From: Salinibacterium sp. ZJ450
GTDB lineage: Bacteria > Actinomycetota > Actinomycetes > Actinomycetales > Microbacteriaceae
Direction: 5' to 3'
NCBI RefSeq assembly: GCF_011751885.2
Contig: NZ_CP061771.1
Coordinates: forward strand, 1,860,001 to 1,924,000
DNA length: 64,000 nucleotides
The position numbers were made by a program, and so were the translations under genes. This document shows positions 17,911 to 26,101 of the stretch, in pieces. The notes under the pieces were generated by a model, which made no database searches, was not told the DNA's origin, and worked only from the letters and a program-made list of their open reading frames with translations. How positions within the stretch are numbered: the stretch's first letter is position 1; each line of letters opens with the position of its first letter.

Positions 17911-19272
17911 GTGGCGGAGGTCGATGAGGCCGTGAAGAAGGCGCGACGGACCGCCGGAGCGGGGACCCAGTTCTTCGACGAGAAGCGCAACCTCTGGGTC
18001 ATGGAATACAAGCCCGACCGCATCCGCGTCACAGCGCGGACCCAAAGCAGAGTTGAACAGAAGTTCAGGGATGCGCGGTCGAACGCCGGGCTCGCAAAGA
18101 TCCGGGTTGTGAGTAACCCTTGGACGGTCAAGCGCTGGATGTGGCATTGGTTTGACACTATCAATCGCTCCAAACCACGCACACGCGCCGGGTACAAGTC
18201 CAAGATTTCGACCATCATCATCCCCGCGATCGGTCACGTGCTGCTCACTGATTTCACCGCCGAGCACGCGCAAGCCATCGTCCACTATGCAATCAGGACG
18301 GGCCGATCAGCAACGAGTGCCCGGCAGGCCCAAGCGATATTCGCCTCAGCCGCGCTCAGTGCCGAAACGCACAAGTTGATGCCGTTCAACCCCATGCCCC
18401 TCATCAAGAAGATTCCGGCGCGAGCGTACAAACCGGTGGCGCTATCCGTCGACGATGCCTTCCGAGTTTTCGATGTGACGCGCAATGACCGCCTCGGCTC
18501 TCGATGGGCTGCTGGACTGCTTACGGCGGCACGCCAAGGCGAGATCCTTGGACTTGAAATCGAGCGAGCGGACTTCGGCTCGGGGCTCATCCATTTGGAA
18601 TGGGCGCTTCAAGCGGTGCCGTGGGCCCATGGGTGCTCCCCGGACCCGATACACGGCGGGATGTATCCGTGCGGCAAGGTCCGCGGCGGCAGCTGTCCGG
18701 AGCGCCGTCGCGATGTGAAAGAGGAGTACGAGCATCGTGTACTCGACGTCGACTCCGGTCTGATGCTCCTACGCCCAAAGACCCGTGGCTCGGCCCGGAC
18801 CGTTCCGATGGAGGCCACGCTCCGAGCGTGGCTTGAGGAGCGCGTCGACGAGGCGGCTACCGAGCCGAATCCCTTCGGACTGATGTGGACGAGCGAGAGA
18901 AAGCGCAATCGCGGCGGCAACAATGGGCGTAGTGCGGACAGTTTGACTCCCAGCGTTCGAACACTCCTCCCCCTCGACGGGTCCCCCATCGATCCATCAG
19001 CAGACAACCGCGCTTGGCATGCGGTACTCGAAAGGGCGGGTGGCCCACAGGTGCGCGTACACGACTCGCGCGTCACCGCGGTCACTCTGATGCGTCGCGC
19101 TGGAATTCCCCTGGAAATCATCCGCAGCATCGCGGGCCACGCAACCGTCGAGATGAGTCTCAAATACGACGCCGGGGACGCGACTTTCGCCGCCGAACGC
19201 GACGCGCTGAGCAGGCTCGGGGCCTCGATCAATTTCGAACTCCGGCCCAAGGAGAGCGATCCTGTTAACTAG
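17911..19272 (+). CDS. int: Tyrosine recombinase (integrase)
   Basis: 453 residues from GTG 17911, chosen for the GGAAGGAC ribosome site eight bases upstream; an ATG at 17821 is in frame but reads through the arm repeats. The catalytic set is complete: Arg208 (TAARQGE), His384 and Arg387 (HDSR), His410 (AGHATVEMS) and Tyr419 (SLKYD). An N-terminal arm-binding part and a SAM-like core domain precede. Between catalytic Arg208 and His384 is a Cys-rich insert (GCSPD...MYPCGK...SCPERR) that might bind zinc. It should catalyse integration at the tRNA gene. Its stop overlaps the convergent excisionase gene by four bases. Confidence 0.93.
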   Translation: MAEVDEAVKKARRTAGAGTQFFDEKRNLWVMEYKPDRIRVTARTQSRVEQKFRDARSNAGLAKIRVVSNPWTVKRWMWHWFDTINRSKPRTRAGYKSKISTIIIPAIGHVLLTDFTAEHAQAIVHYAIRTGRSATSARQAQAIFASAALSAETHKLMPFNPMPLIKKIPARAYKPVALSVDDAFRVFDVTRNDRLGSRWAAGLLTAARQGEILGLEIERADFGSGLIHLEWALQAVPWAHGCSPDPIHGGMYPCGKVRGGSCPERRRDVKEEYEHRVLDVDSGLMLLRPKTRGSARTVPMEATLRAWLEERVDEAATEPNPFGLMWTSERKRNRGGNNGRSADSLTPSVRTLLPLDGSPIDPSADNRAWHAVLERAGGPQVRVHDSRVTAVTLMRRAGIPLEIIRSIAGHATVEMSLKYDAGDATFAAERDALSRLGASINFELRPKESDPVN

Positions 19273-19529
19273 GCGGTCTTCGGTGCCTTGGTCGGCAATC
19301 CGAGGAGCCACTGTTCTAGCGCGACAGCGGTGACGATGGGCTTGCTCCCGACGTAGCGAACTTCGAGCAGCCCCAACTTGATGTGGTCACGGAGCATAGT
19401 CTGCCCGAGCCCGACTGCAGCGGCGGCGTCCGCAATCGAGTACGCAAGCGGTCGCGTGCACGGACTGACTGAGTCCCACGCCTCGGAGGCGCGGTCGGTC
19501 GTGGACATTCGTGTGACGTGGTGGCTCAT
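19269..19529 (-). CDS. xis: Excisionase-type helix-turn-helix protein
   Basis: 86 residues from ATG 19529; a GTG at 19553 is also in frame. Residues about 30-75 form a MerR/excisionase-like winged helix (YSIADAAAAVGLGQTMLRDHIKLGLLEVRYVGSKPIVT). Small proteins of this kind beside a tyrosine integrase direct excision. The box CACGCATAG followed by seven bases and ATG supports a leaderless start. The gene is convergent with int and the two stops overlap by four bases, so their transcripts would be antisense at the ends. Confidence 0.8.
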   Translation of the reverse strand: MSHHVTRMSTTDRASEAWDSVSPCTRPLAYSIADAAAAVGLGQTMLRDHIKLGLLEVRYVGSKPIVTAVALEQWLLGLPTKAPKTA

Positions 19530-19536
19530 GCCCTGC

Positions 19537-19546
19537 CTATGCGTGA
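19537..19546 (-). promoter_or_regulatory. Island promoter box upstream of xis
   Basis: Minus strand TCACGCATAG, then seven bases, then the ATG of xis. The 15 bases GCAGCTCACGCATAG are repeated exactly at 37558-37572 on the plus strand. Confidence 0.5.
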
Positions 19547-19651
19547 GCTGCACGACCGGCTGGGCTCCGAGAGCCTGCGAGCCGGAGGCGCGGGTGAAAC
19601 GAGTTGTCGGTTCTCAGCGAACATGGGACTTGAGTCAGGCAAATCAAGACT

Positions 19652-19697
19652 CCGGCGGCAGCCATGTCCACCTGAAGAGGAAGGTGGCCACCGCCGG
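19652..19697. other. Two-tier hairpin in the 300-base gap between xis and the next gene
   Basis: CCGGCGG (19652-19658) pairs with CCGCCGG (19691-19697), and inside it CCACCT (19668-19673) pairs with AGGTGG (19682-19687). It could be a terminator or a structured leader for the gene at 19831. Nothing else is evident between 19554 and 19830. Confidence 0.4.
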
Positions 19698-19830
19698 AAG
19701 TCGCGCGGGTACCCTTTCTGCCGCGCAGGCGACCGTGCCATCTTTACTCCAGGCCTGCTTCCTTCTAGCTGACGGCCACAGCAGTCGGCTACCTTTACCG
19801 TATGAGAGTGACTCGACCGGACCATAAGGC

Positions 19831-20481
19831 ATGAGCGGCAGGGCTCTCGCAGGACTGGCGACTTTTGTGATCGTGGTCTGGTGCTTCGTCATGCTCGCGT
19901 TCGTAGGTGCACTGTGGGGAGCCGTCGCGTCTGATGCAGGTTGGGGGCCAGCGGGCGGATGGTTCCTTCCCGCCCTCGGACTTTTCCTGATCGGGCAAGC
20001 GCTGGCAGCGGCGGCCAAGCGTAAGGGCGTCAACCCAACCACTGGGGAGGCATACCCCGAGGGTCAGCCCGTAGGAAAGTCCGATCCGACCCGGACCCGG
20101 TTTATCATGGCCGCCCTCCGGCAGATGATCGTAGAAGATCCCGCGGCCACGCAGATTGACGGCATCAACCTCGCGGCGGCTGACGAAATCCTCAGCAGCT
20201 ACCACCAGACCCGAGAAGCAAATTGGGGTGTCCTGTGGCAGGCCGCCGCCAGGACAAGAAGCTTGCCCATGTATGGCAAGCCGCCCTACTGGTCGAACAG
20301 CGGACCCGGCGGGCGTCCTGTGCCGTTGAGCTACCTGGCGTTCTGGGATACTCCGGATCGGATGCGCGCGGTGCGAGACAATATGACCGCCCCGGAGGTC
20401 ATTTCGCTCGCTGCGACCGACCCCGATCGAGCGGTGGCGCAGGTGGCGGCACGCAAGATCTCACTTCGACCGAGTGATTAG
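19831..20481 (+). CDS. Membrane protein of unknown function
   Basis: 216 residues. Two N-terminal membrane segments (LAGLATFVIVVWCFVMLAFV and GGWFLPALGLFLIGQALAAA) are followed by a cytoplasmic domain of about 150 residues rich in Ala, Asp and Arg. No catalytic motif is recognised. It lies next to the int/xis module but faces away from xis. Confidence 0.65.
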   Translation: MSGRALAGLATFVIVVWCFVMLAFVGALWGAVASDAGWGPAGGWFLPALGLFLIGQALAAAAKRKGVNPTTGEAYPEGQPVGKSDPTRTRFIMAALRQMIVEDPAATQIDGINLAAADEILSSYHQTREANWGVLWQAAARTRSLPMYGKPPYWSNSGPGGRPVPLSYLAFWDTPDRMRAVRDNMTAPEVISLAATDPDRAVAQVAARKISLRPSD

Positions 20482-20790
20482 GCGCCCTCGCTCGCAGCCT
20501 GTGATGACGTCGAACGGCCTCGCCTCGTCCCAACGTCAAGTGGTCTCACGTTGCTGCGGAACCTGGTAGCGACAGGAAGTCAGCTCGCACACGAGTGCTG
20601 ATCTCTTGACTAGCCAGGAGCCCGAACCGTCCTACAAAGCGGGGAAAGATCAGAGGCCACCGACCTCGTTTCTCGCGAACGGAAGATCTGATGGGTTTGC
20701 GCAAAAATACAACCACGAGTGCGGGAAGTCTCGACTTCGCTGACAATGTCAGAATGCCCGCGAGACGCTCCCTCCAGCGTTCTCAAAGTC

Positions 20791-21536
20791 TCAACTCCTT
20801 CCAGAAGTCTTGTGATCGCGGAGGACCGACACGAGGGGGCTCGCAGCTGGTCGTCGCTCTCGTAGCTGTCGGAACCGATCAGCCCTCCGTATTGGCCGGC
20901 AAACAACGCCTCGGCTCCGCATGTGAGCACATCGTGGCCACCAATCTCTGGGTGAATGGCCCCGAAGTACCCGTTGACAAAGCTGCCGGGCACCAGCTTG
21001 ATCTCGGGGTATTCCTCGTCCGGCACGGCAGAGGCAGGTGCGCCGTCGGCGCCGCGTTCACGACGAAGCTCGATGAAATCGCGTTCGACGTCGATGATCT
21101 GGGCGCTTCGCATCGCGAAGTGATGGGCGAGCTCATGAATCGCCATCCCGCGGAGATGGCGTCGCGAGACACGACTGTCGAGCACGATCAACGGACCGGC
21201 AAAACTCGCGGCGCGGCCAGAGATTTTGCCCTCGCCGTAAGACGCGCCGTCGGGGGCGACGACGATCGCAATCGGGTCGGTTTTGACCGCGCCGATCCAA
21301 TCAGCTGGGAAATGGCGAAGCGCCTCGTGCAACAAGCGTGCCGCGCTGCGAGTTGAACTCAACGATGTCGAGGGCACCACCCATCGGCCGGGCCTCTGCC
21401 AACGCCGCCGAGTATGCCCGGGAAAGCTTTCGTCGCCACCGAGCTTCGAAACGGGCATAACCGACGTACACGCTCGCAATCGGGCGGCGAGCTGCAGCCG
21501 CTTCTCCTTGTCCAGCAGAACGGCCAGAGCCGCCAA
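20791..21536 (-). pseudogene. MuF-like metallopeptidase fragment with several frameshifts
   Basis: The central part carries a zinc metallopeptidase motif, MAIHELAHHFAMR, followed by VLTCGAEALFAGQYGGLIG, as in the C-terminal peptidase domain of long polyvalent proteins on actinobacterial mobile elements. The typical upstream block ASVYVGYARFEARWRRKLSR is present at about 21400-21480 but in a different frame from both LLDKEKRLQLAARL before it and AARLLHEALRHF after it. At least two frameshifts are therefore needed, and the end near 20800 also looks displaced. Probably not functional. Confidence 0.65.
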
Positions 21537-21954
21537 GCTAGTTCGTCTCGTGTCTCTTCGAACTGGTCATGCTTGCGGCGAGAGGCCCGCCGATAGCCTG
21601 AGATCTCGTCCGCTCGATCCGCAATCCGCCGCCCGTGCCCGGAACGCCGAACGGTTCGCCACCTCGGTCGACCCGAAGATCCTCGCCCTGCCCGCCACGA
21701 CCTGGATCGACAAGCCAGCCGAGAACACCGACGATGAAACCGCCGCGAAAACTAGCCGCCTAAACTCCCGCTGGCCTCATTCACCTCGACAAATTCCGTT
21801 CCAATAGTGTTGTCATGGATGCTCCTTTGTGCCGCCCCACCGCAGTGGCGATTTGCGACGCCGCGAAGTGTGCCACATCGACGATCTGTACGCTAGGTTC
21901 CACTGTCTGCTCAAAGTCTCCGTGCGTCGACCGTCGTGATTCCGGGAAGAGCGT
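21537..21954. other. Intergenic or decayed stretch without a confident gene
   Basis: About 420 bases between the broken metallopeptidase and the zinc-ribbon-like gene. A plus-strand frame around 21601-21807 reads FATSVDPKILALPATTWIDK and looks protein-like, but has no convincing start or family. It may be a further relic. Confidence 0.35.
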
Positions 21955-22425
21955 TCATGCGTACAGGTATGATTCCTTGTAGCGGTAGACGGACGCCCTG
22001 ACGAGCCTTCCACAACTCACGCAGAAGGCGTCTCGCCCGGTGTCAGACATCTCGAAGGTGTTCTGCGTGCCAAGCAGCGTGTCTCTCACCAACGCCTTGT
22101 CGTGAATGCGCTGTTTCAGTGCGGTGACGACGACATCCAGCGCGCTGGGGGTTCGTCCGCATGAGCACACTTCATGTCCGACGGCGGGTATCGTACCGAA
22201 TTCCTTCATGTGGCCCATGGGCAGATCGAGCAGCCCTTCGAGATATCGAAGCTCATCTGGCGGCGTGAGCCTGTATCTCTTATCACTGGTCACGAGGGCA
22301 CTCGCTCTCTCCATTGTCTTGTCATCGAGTACCACCCTCGTGGCGTACCCCTTCGACTTCAGATGGCGCTTGAGCGTGTCGATGTCCTTGAAAACGGCCG
22401 ACTGGGGATCGATGCTGAGTGACAT
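21955..22425 (-). CDS. Zinc-ribbon-like protein of unknown function
   Basis: 156 residues from ATG 22425, which has a strong GGGAGGGA ribosome site. A helical N-terminal part (VFKDIDTLKRHLKSKGYATR) is followed by a Cys pair EVCSCGRT near the middle and a second pair FCVSCGRLV near the C-terminus, enough for one zinc site. I do not recognise the family. Confidence 0.6.
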   Translation of the reverse strand: MSLSIDPQSAVFKDIDTLKRHLKSKGYATRVVLDDKTMERASALVTSDKRYRLTPPDELRYLEGLLDLPMGHMKEFGTIPAVGHEVCSCGRTPSALDVVVTALKQRIHDKALVRDTLLGTQNTFEMSDTGRDAFCVSCGRLVRASVYRYKESYLYA

Positions 22426-22524
22426 GAGGTCCCTCCCTACAAGCAGAAACACTCGGAGCCTAGCAACGATATCCGGATAAAACAGGGTCATGTCGAACTG
22501 ACGTGAAACGCAGGTCATGAAGCG

Positions 22525-23139
22525 ATGCGCGACCGCAGTCGAATAAAGGAGACGAAATACTCGGCCCCCGCCGAGGGTCTCAACACAGTGGTCTCCGGCT
22601 CATGGGCTATGTCCCTGTGCGGCCGGTGCGACAACTCGTCGGCATAACGGGACGACGTCCTAATCTATCCGCGAGCGTCGCTTGCGCGCCGGCCTCACGC
22701 CGACATGCCTGCGGCAGCACGAGAGCTGTATACGGAAGCCGCAGACGTCCTTGCAATATCCAAGAGAGCAGCAACCGCACGCGCCTCGGCCACGCTCGAA
22801 CGCTTACTCCGCGAACTCGATCCGGACGCTGGCAAGGTGTCCTTGGCCGACCGGATCGATCCCGTGCTTGGGAGGGTGTCCACTCCCTTGGACGAGATGT
22901 TGGCGGTCATCCGCCACGTCGGCAACAAGTCCTTGCACGTCGAGGACGAGCCAGACGATGTCACGATGCTCGTCCTAGACCCGAACGAAGAAGAAATCGT
23001 GGAGTTGATCTTCGAGTCGATCAACGACCTAGTCGACGAGCTGATCACTCGTCCAGCGCGGTCACGAGCGATCTGCGAGCGAGTGCCGGAACGTGTCCGG
23101 GCGATGGTAGGCAAAGCCGTGGGCGCGGCCACGGCCTAA
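22525..23139 (+). pseudogene. DUF4145 protein with an in-frame stop
   Basis: From ATG 22525 the frame reads to SLCGRCDNSSA and then meets TAA at 22645. Directly after it, in the same frame, follows RDDVLIYPRASLARRPHADM and the DUF4145 domain (AARELYTEAADVLAISKRAATA, then IRHVGNKSLHVED) to 23139. In related proteins a Trp-Arg-Asp-Asp stretch sits at this point, so the TAA most likely replaced a Trp codon. A shorter 144-residue product from ATG 22705 is possible. DUF4145 often occurs in restriction or other defence proteins. Confidence 0.7.
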
Positions 23140-23185
23140 GCGAATCAATGCGCCCGGTGGCATTCTCCGCGGTGGAGTCAAGTCG

Positions 23186-23202
23186 TCTCGCCAAAGGCGA
23201 GA
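23186..23202. terminator. Two-way hairpin between convergent genes
   Basis: TCTCGCC and GGCGAGA form a 7-bp stem with an AAA loop, between the DUF4145 stop (23139) and the end of the minus-strand gene at 23247. Confidence 0.5.
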
Positions 23203-23246
23203 GCCCCAACACCGAACGCGGCACCGCTACTGGGGCGCGCCGGCTG

Positions 23247-23459
23247 TTAAGCCGGTCGGTACGAGACGAGACGGCGCTCATGATCCGCCTCGTCATACTC
23301 CCAGTTGCCAACGACTGGGGCGCCGTTCAAATCGAGAGGATCAGTGAGCCGAGTGGGCAGGACCCCATGCTCAGCGAAGACCGTAGCGACAGCGCCGGTG
23401 CCAGCCCTCGTTCCCTGAGACGGGTGAAAACTCGCGGTGTAGGGTACGGGATCGGTCAT
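23247..23459 (-). CDS. Small protein downstream of the DUF2637 gene
   Basis: 70 residues from ATG 23459, which has a perfect AGGAGG six bases upstream. Sequence includes VLPTRLTDPLDLNGAPVVG. No membrane segment. It lies 55 bases after the DUF2637 gene on the same strand and is probably co-transcribed. Family unknown. Confidence 0.65.
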   Translation of the reverse strand: MTDPVPYTASFHPSQGTRAGTGAVATVFAEHGVLPTRLTDPLDLNGAPVVGNWEYDEADHERRLVSYRPA

Positions 23460-23514
23460 CGAAGGCCTCCTAATGAGGGTCGCGGCGTTGCGCTGATACA
23501 AACGATCATCCCGG

Positions 23515-24216
23515 TCACGCCGGCGAGTTCAGCGCCTTCGACACGGTCACTCTCGAAACATTGAACAGCTTGGCCAACTCGGTCCCACTGAGGTCGGGCT
23601 CCGCCAGTTTCGCGGCCTTGATCAGCTGAGCCTCGTCGTGAGCCTCGTCGGGGCTCTTGCGTGGTCGCTTTGACCCTGCGGCCTGTCCGGACATCGCCAC
23701 ACGGTCAACAACACGCGCTTTAGCCCGAAGTAGTTCGCGATCGGTGGACGTGGGCGGCGCGACCAGGATGCCGAGTACCTGTTCGGAGGTGCCGAGCACT
23801 GCTACTGGGATGAGCGCGGAGACAACAACAGCGCCAAGGATGCCCCAACCCTCTACCGTGCCTAGCGACGCTGAATGCCAGACGTTTGCACCAATTGAGG
23901 CGCCAGTGAACGTGGCGAGCCACACGTAAGAACCGCGAGTCGACTCGCCGCGCGCTCGGTGCGAGATCGCCCCGAGTCCGAACGCCAACATCGGCGCGTC
24001 GATCGCCAGAGGTACCGCGATTCGCGCCCAACCAGGCAGCCCTATCTGCTCGCCCACCCAGATTTGTGCGAAGCCGGAGATGAGAAACGCGGCAGCGAAA
24101 GAGATCAACGTCACAGCGACGGTGACCTTCACGAACGCACCCGACGTGGGGCTGATGCGCGCTATGGGGCGTTGCGCCTCGGTGGCGATGAGGGTGGGGC
24201 TGTCGAATTTCGGCAC
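23515..24216 (-). CDS. DUF2637 membrane protein with C-terminal helix-turn-helix
   Basis: 233 residues from GTG 24216 (AGGAG seven to eight bases upstream). Four membrane segments (about 25-50, 60-80, 90-115, 120-145) match DUF2637, a family typical of actinobacterial plasmids and integrative elements, where relatives resemble plasmid spread proteins. The last 40 residues form a small DNA-binding helix-turn-helix (GTELAKLFNVSRVTVSKALN). A role in mycelial or cell-to-cell spread, or in partition at the membrane, is inferred from family context. The promoter box at 24249 fits a 25-base leader. Confidence 0.78.
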   Translation of the reverse strand: MPKFDSPTLIATEAQRPIARISPTSGAFVKVTVAVTLISFAAAFLISGFAQIWVGEQIGLPGWARIAVPLAIDAPMLAFGLGAISHRARGESTRGSYVWLATFTGASIGANVWHSASLGTVEGWGILGAVVVSALIPVAVLGTSEQVLGILVAPPTSTDRELLRAKARVVDRVAMSGQAAGSKRPRKSPDEAHDEAQLIKAAKLAEPDLSGTELAKLFNVSRVTVSKALNSPA

Positions 24217-24248
24217 TGTGTCTCCTGTCGTCGGTGGCGCTGCTCCTC

Positions 24249-24258
24249 CTATGCGCGG
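24249..24258 (-). promoter_or_regulatory. Island promoter box upstream of the DUF2637 gene
   Basis: Minus strand CCGCGCATAG, seven bases, then an A at 24241 as predicted transcription start; AGGAG and the GTG follow 10-25 bases later. Confidence 0.55.
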
Positions 24259-24334
24259 AACAGTCGAGCTCAGGTACGACAGATGCGGCGAATCCGCATC
24301 GCCAAGGCGAGATTCGTTCGGTTACCGTATAGCC

Positions 24335-25516
24335 ATGCCTCTAGTAGCCGTCGTAGCCGGTCTGCGCGTTGAGTCGTGGAGCATGCCGGAGGACGAATGG
24401 AGCGCGCTCAAATCTTCGTATCGGACAACCGGGTTGACGATGAGTTGCGGGCAACCTGGTGTGCCGAAGACCTCGTCGCTAGGCCTACAGTTTTTCGCAC
24501 ACAAGCTGAAGGCCGACTGCCAGCTACACGAGGGCGGAGAGACACCCGAGCACTTGCGCGCAAAAGCGATCGTCGCCGAGGTCGCGCGCGAGCTCGGGTG
24601 GAAATCCACGGTCGAGTTCATGGGGCCGGATCGAGAGTGGATCGCCGACGTGTTGCTAGAACGCGGCAACATCAAGCTCGCCATTGAGATCCAGTGGTCG
24701 GCGCAGACGGAAGCCGACTTCGTCCGGCGGCAGGCGCGGTACACGAACGCCGAGCTCGAATGCCGGTGGCTGGTCTCAGAGAAGAACCTCACGAACGCCC
24801 AGCGTGTGCCCAATCATGCGATCGCTGGGACGGCCGATGAACTCAGGATCTCCGTGCCGGGGCGGCCCGGACGCACCGAGGACATTGCGCTGTCCGAGGG
24901 CTTCGCACGTCTGCTGCGAGGGGACGTGCGATCGCGAGTCGAAGTCGCGACCCGGCAGCTCCATGTCTCGACGGCGATGGCTCGCTGCTGGCGGCCGGAG
25001 TGCAACCAATGGCTCTCGCTGTGGCATCTGGAGGCAGTGCAGCTTGAAACGCGCTGCGGCCACGCGCTCGCGCTCAGCAAACTGGGTGGGTACCGGCCGT
25101 GGCTCGTCGAGCGCTCAGAGATCCGAGTTGAAGACTCGGTGCGATCGGCAATCAGTCGAAGCGGGCTCCCCTCACCCATCAGGTACGAGGTCCGAACCAG
25201 CAAGCAGGTGGACCGAACCTACGCTGCTCAGATTTGCCCGAGTTGCGGCGTCCTCCAAGGCGACGGTCATGTTGCTGCCATGGCAAGGAACTGGACCGTC
25301 TACGAGATCCCCCACCGTGAACGCTTGCCACTCGACCCCGGACTTCTCAGGCTCGACCATCTGTGCGAGGACCAAGGGCACGGACGCTGTGAACCCCCGT
25401 CCGCGCTTCCCGCGCGGGGCCTCGACCAATTCCCGGTCGAAGACATGTGGTGGCTCCAAGTCGGGACCTATGAGGCCGAGCAGCTGCCGGAGAGGAAAGG
25501 GTCGAAGAGAAGATGA
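24335..25516 (+). CDS. CoiA-like competence/nuclease-family protein
   Basis: 393 residues from ATG 24335; TACCGT followed by six bases and the ATG suggests a leaderless message, though the frame is open from 24080. The N-terminal half has the CoiA layout: ETPEHLRAKAIVAEVARELGW, then the restriction-like core SGPDREWIADVLLERG-type segment (here MGPDREWIADVLL) and KLAIEIQWSAQTEADFVRR, i.e. Asp...Glu-x-Gln. The C-terminal half contains Cys pairs (ICPSCGVLQ) suggesting a zinc ribbon. CoiA proteins belong to the PD-(D/E)XK nuclease group and are linked to uptake of DNA; the role on this island is unknown. Confidence 0.7.
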   Translation: MPLVAVVAGLRVESWSMPEDEWSALKSSYRTTGLTMSCGQPGVPKTSSLGLQFFAHKLKADCQLHEGGETPEHLRAKAIVAEVARELGWKSTVEFMGPDREWIADVLLERGNIKLAIEIQWSAQTEADFVRRQARYTNAELECRWLVSEKNLTNAQRVPNHAIAGTADELRISVPGRPGRTEDIALSEGFARLLRGDVRSRVEVATRQLHVSTAMARCWRPECNQWLSLWHLEAVQLETRCGHALALSKLGGYRPWLVERSEIRVEDSVRSAISRSGLPSPIRYEVRTSKQVDRTYAAQICPSCGVLQGDGHVAAMARNWTVYEIPHRERLPLDPGLLRLDHLCEDQGHGRCEPPSALPARGLDQFPVEDMWWLQVGTYEAEQLPERKGSKRR

Positions 25517-25697
25517 TCAGGTCGTTCTCTACGAGAACGAATCGATCCCTGAGTACAGATGGTCCTCAGTCCACAAAGCGTTCCTGACCCAGTACAAGAC
25601 TGAGTCCTACGTACCGTCCTGCGCATAGGTGATCGCGTCGACATCGTCACCGTCCAGATCGCGCCGCGCACCCGTACCGTCCTCGACTCGTCATCAA
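25517..25697 (+). other. Protein-like relic after the CoiA-like gene
   Basis: In a frame shifted against the CoiA-like gene, 25503-25628 reads DDQVVLYENESIPEYRWSSV and on to SYVPSCA before TAG. It has no start codon of its own and may be the original C-terminus of the CoiA-like protein or a fragment of a lost gene. 25629-25697 holds nothing further that I can support. Confidence 0.35.
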
Positions 25698-25939
25698 CCA
25701 CGCAGCGTCTCGGATCGTCAGCGTCACGCTCACACCGGGCGCCTCCGGCGCCCTCACGCCCACGCAGCGTCTCCGTCCCGCCCGCGCCGCGATTGCGGTA
25801 CGGCGCCGCATCGACACCGAGACGCCTGCGTGCCGACGTCGATACGAAGGTTCCATGACGAATGGCGTGACGTGGACGCTGCGATGCCGGCGGAGACGGA
25901 GCGCTAGCGGAGGCGGAGCCGGGATGTCGACGCTGCGTG
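25698..25939. repeat. Five iteron-like repeats of GACGCTGCGTG
   Basis: The element occurs on the minus strand at 25699-25709 and 25761-25771 (both inside the identical 14-mer CCACGCAGCGTCTC) and on the plus strand at 25821 (with one extra C), 25875 (GACGCTGCG) and 25929. The three plus-strand copies are spaced exactly 54 bases. The stretch has no credible gene and precedes the 510-residue protein at 26102. It may be a replication origin or an operator array. Confidence 0.45.
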
Positions 25940-26003
25940 ACTGTTGCTGATCGCCGGCGTTCACGTAGTTGCGCGGCTGACTTCACGGTGCCCTCGGGCG
26001 CTG

Positions 26004-26013
26004 CCGCGCATAG
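26004..26013 (+). promoter_or_regulatory. Island promoter box for the gene at 26102
   Basis: CCGCGCATAG, seven bases, then A at 26021. The predicted 81-base leader contains the hairpin at 26034-26070 and a TTGGAG ribosome site. Confidence 0.55.
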
Positions 26014-26033
26014 ACGGGATAGCCGCACACAGT

Positions 26034-26070
26034 CTGGATGACCCCTGACGCTTCGCTCCGGGGCATCCAG
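26034..26070 (+). promoter_or_regulatory. Leader hairpin before the gene at 26102
   Basis: CTGGATG-A-CCCC pairs with GGGG-CATCCAG, an 11-bp stem with one bulged A, 32 bases before the ATG. No T run follows, so translation or stability control is more likely than termination. Confidence 0.45.
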
Positions 26071-26101
26071 AAACTGGCTATCTACTGCTTGGAGCTTCCT
26101 G

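Noticed and set aside
22645-22647. Stop-codon recoding in the DUF4145 gene
   Set aside because: TAA is rarely recoded in actinobacteria and no signal is evident; a nonsense mutation is simpler.
25616-25625. A further promoter box, CTGCGCATAG
   Set aside because: It lacks the leading CCGC and the base after the seven-base gap is C, breaking the pattern seen at all other copies.
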